A stretch of 7,513 nucleotides of DNA from Pseudomonadota bacterium (GTDB taxonomy: Bacteria; Pseudomonadota; Gammaproteobacteria; Steroidobacterales; Woeseiaceae), in assembly GCA_022565135.1 (NCBI GenBank), contig JADFKA010000082.1, forward strand, positions 1-7,513, given 5' to 3'. Position numbers and translations under genes: made by a program. Numbering within the stretch: position 1 is the first letter of the stretch; each line of letters opens with the position of its first letter. Positions 6,204 to 7,513 of the stretch are shown here, piece after piece. The notes beneath the pieces were generated by a model. It had not been told where the DNA came from. It worked only from the letters and a program-made list of their open reading frames with translations, and made no database searches.

Positions 6204-6650
6204 TCAGTCGTCTGAATGAGTTTCGTTCAGTTCAATAAAGGTGCCGAGAAAATAGACGAAAATAGCAATGTTGCTGATTAACGCCCAAGCAAGAAAATAT
6301 GTCGTGGTGGCCAGAGACGGTAACCAAAATAGTTCGGTGGCAGTTGCGATCATTACGATGATAGAAATTCCATAGCCGACCATGACGAGGAGGCTGATCC
6401 ACGGAATTCGTTCCTCGATCTTTTTTCGACGGCGTATGTAGAACGGTAGATACATTCCTGTCAGAGCCAAGATCGCATATGTCGACACGCGCCACACCTG
6501 CAATTCGCTCGTCAAGATAGTGGACAAAGCAATGGGAACGAGAGCCATTATCAGTCCAAGAAACCCAACTTCTACGAAAAAACGAACGCTATTTCCCCCG
6601 GTCACTTGGGCGCCAAGTGTATCAACAATCATTTGGGGACCGATCGTCAT
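6204..6650 (-). CDS. Hypothetical four-helix membrane protein
   Basis: The product is 148 residues with four predicted membrane helices at about 24-46, 54-72, 82-104 and 113-138, and a basic loop RRRKKIEER (73-81) between helices 2 and 3 that should face the cytoplasm. The tail is short and acidic (ETHSDD). No enzyme motif or named family is recognised. The phrases ALVPIAL and VWRVSTYAI recall small bacterial membrane proteins with a longer N-terminal helix, so this copy may lack the first part. An in-frame stop lies ten codons before the ATG with no other start between, and the ribosome site (GGA three bases upstream) is weak. Base composition is lower in GC than the neighbours: 23 of 60 bases in 6241-6300 and 30 of 60 in 6361-6420, against 37 of 60 in 5221-5280. 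It may be a recently acquired or decaying gene. Confidence 0.65.
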   Translation of the reverse strand: MTIGPQMIVDTLGAQVTGGNSVRFFVEVGFLGLIMALVPIALSTILTSELQVWRVSTYAILALTGMYLPFYIRRRKKIEERIPWISLLVMVGYGISIIVMIATATELFWLPSLATTTYFLAWALISNIAIFVYFLGTFIELNETHSDD

Positions 6651-6712
6651 ATTCCAGATGATCGCTTCTCGCCAAAATCAGCCTGTTGTTTTCGTGGTTA
6701 TCCGATAATCTG

Positions 6713-6738
6713 AGCGACTGCTTTCGAAAAAAGCCGCT
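6713..6738. other. Imperfect hairpin between the SDR gene and the membrane-protein gene
   Basis: Arms AGCG (6713-6716) and GCTTT (6720-6724) pair with AAAGC (6730-6734) and CGCT (6735-6738), with a 3-nt bulge and the loop CGAAA. It sits in the 144-nt gap downstream of the minus-strand dehydrogenase stop. On that strand no T-run follows the stem, so it is at best a weak terminator or a mRNA 3'-end structure. It could also be chance. Confidence 0.25.
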
Positions 6739-6794
6739 GTTCGAACCCGATCATTTCTGACACTGTCCGCGCGGTCGGATCTGAGCTATTACAC

Positions 6795-7513
6795 TTAAGC
6801 GGTGAGGCCGCCATCGATCGGGATGGCGGTGCCCGTGATATGGTGTGCCGCATCGCTGGCAAGAAACAACACCAGTGACGCAATGTCACCTGGATCGGCG
6901 ATGCGCTTGTTCGGGCTGTGATCTGCAATGGCGGCCATGAAACTGTCGACGTCGAGATTCTGTTTGCGTGCGCCCTCGGCAAGCATCGGTGTGTCGACGC
7001 CACCCGGGCAAATGGCATTAACACGCAGCCCATCTGCCGCATGGTCGAGCGCCATGGCGCGCGTCAATTGCAGTAGTCCACCTTTACTCACGCAGTAAGC
7101 AAGGGCTCGCTCTCCGGCTCTATTCGCCCAGTACGACGCGATGTTGATGATGTTGCCCTCAGAAATGAGCAAGTAGGGGAGCGCCGCTCGTGACAGGTAA
7201 AACGGTACATCGAGATTGATCGACATCGTGTCGCGCCAATCCTCGTCGCTGGTCTCCTCGGCGTTGCCGCGTGGAAGAATTCCAGCGGAATTCACGAGGC
7301 AATCGAGGTGCCCAAATTCGTCGATGGTATCAGCGACGAGCTCGTCACAGTCTTCCGACTCAGCAAGATCGCCTGCCCAGGTGGCGATGTTATCGGAGAC
7401 GTCGGCAACTTCCTCGAGTCGTTCTTCGTTGCGTCCAGCCGCCATGACGCTCCATCCGGCATCGGCAAATTCGATCGCTATGGCGGCCCCGATTCCCGAG
7501 CTGGCCCCAGTGA
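6795..7513 (-). CDS. Short-chain dehydrogenase/reductase (SDR), N-terminus beyond right edge
   Basis: The frame is open to the right edge; within the window it begins TGASSGIGAAIAIEF, the TGxxxGxG nucleotide-binding motif of classical SDRs, so only a few N-terminal residues are missing. An internal ATG at 7445 would lose this motif and is not the start. Other SDR landmarks follow: AGDL, NSAG (usually NNAG), the structural Asn in SINLD (codon 7215-7217), the catalytic Ser in NIAS (7134-7136), and Tyr and Lys in YCVSK (7095-7097 and 7083-7085). CPGGVDTPM and the C-terminal SDAAHHITGTAIPIDGG are typical of the FabG-like cP2 group. After the first strand, AAGRNEER carries an arginine where NADP(H)-preferring members often do. 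It is probably an active soluble oxidoreductase acting on an alcohol or ketone; the substrate cannot be told. No operon partner is visible to the right. Confidence 0.93.
   Translation of the reverse strand, partial: TGASSGIGAAIAIEFADAGWSVMAAGRNEERLEEVADVSDNIATWAGDLAESEDCDELVADTIDEFGHLDCLVNSAGILPRGNAEETSDEDWRDTMSINLDVPFYLSRAALPYLLISEGNIINIASYWANRAGERALAYCVSKGGLLQLTRAMALDHAADGLRVNAICPGGVDTPMLAEGARKQNLDVDSFMAAIADHSPNKRIADPGDIASLVLFLASDAAHHITGTAIPIDGGLTA

Noticed and set aside
6739..6748. GGGTTCGAAC on the minus strand, resembling a tRNA T-loop
   Set aside because: The flanking bases do not form a T-stem, and no acceptor, D or anticodon arm can be built around it.

Overview
The window looks like part of a Gram-negative proteobacterial chromosome, most plausibly a gammaproteobacterium. 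The grounds are a lipoprotein signal with a Lol-type +2 aspartate, a twin-arginine lipoprotein, a REP-like intergenic palindrome and moderate-to-high GC (62% by hand count of 5221-5280). The genus cannot be named from the sequence alone. No mobile-element gene, CRISPR array, rRNA or tRNA was seen.

Layout, left to right. Nucleotides 1-5934 hold five plus-strand genes packed like an operon: the C-terminal part of a DUF2207 membrane protein (open at the left edge), an amidohydrolase-3 family lipoprotein, a rhomboid intramembrane serine protease, a LysE/RhtB-type exporter, and a TldD/PmbA-family metalloprotease with a Tat lipoprotein signal. The first four are joined by a 1-nt stop/start overlap, a 3-nt gap and an 8-nt overlap. 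A 66-nt spacer with a compound palindrome separates the fifth. All five products act in or at the inner membrane or beyond it, so the group reads as a cell-envelope set: membrane protein, periplasm-facing hydrolase, intramembrane protease, exporter, exported protease. A common pathway is not shown by the sequence.

Nucleotides 5935-6203 are intergenic. They begin with an 18-codon reading frame behind a good ribosome binding site, possibly the stub of a lost partner gene for TldD. A stretch rich in inverted and imperfect direct repeats follows.

Nucleotides 6204-7513 are on the minus strand: a small four-helix membrane protein of unknown function in a locally AT-richer stretch, then most of a classical short-chain dehydrogenase/reductase whose N-terminus lies beyond the right edge. 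The plus and minus blocks converge on the repeat-rich region.

The points most worth following up are the exported, lipid-anchored TldD with no intact partner beside it, the apparent stub after it, and the structured noncoding DNA at about 4323-4381 and 6055-6167.
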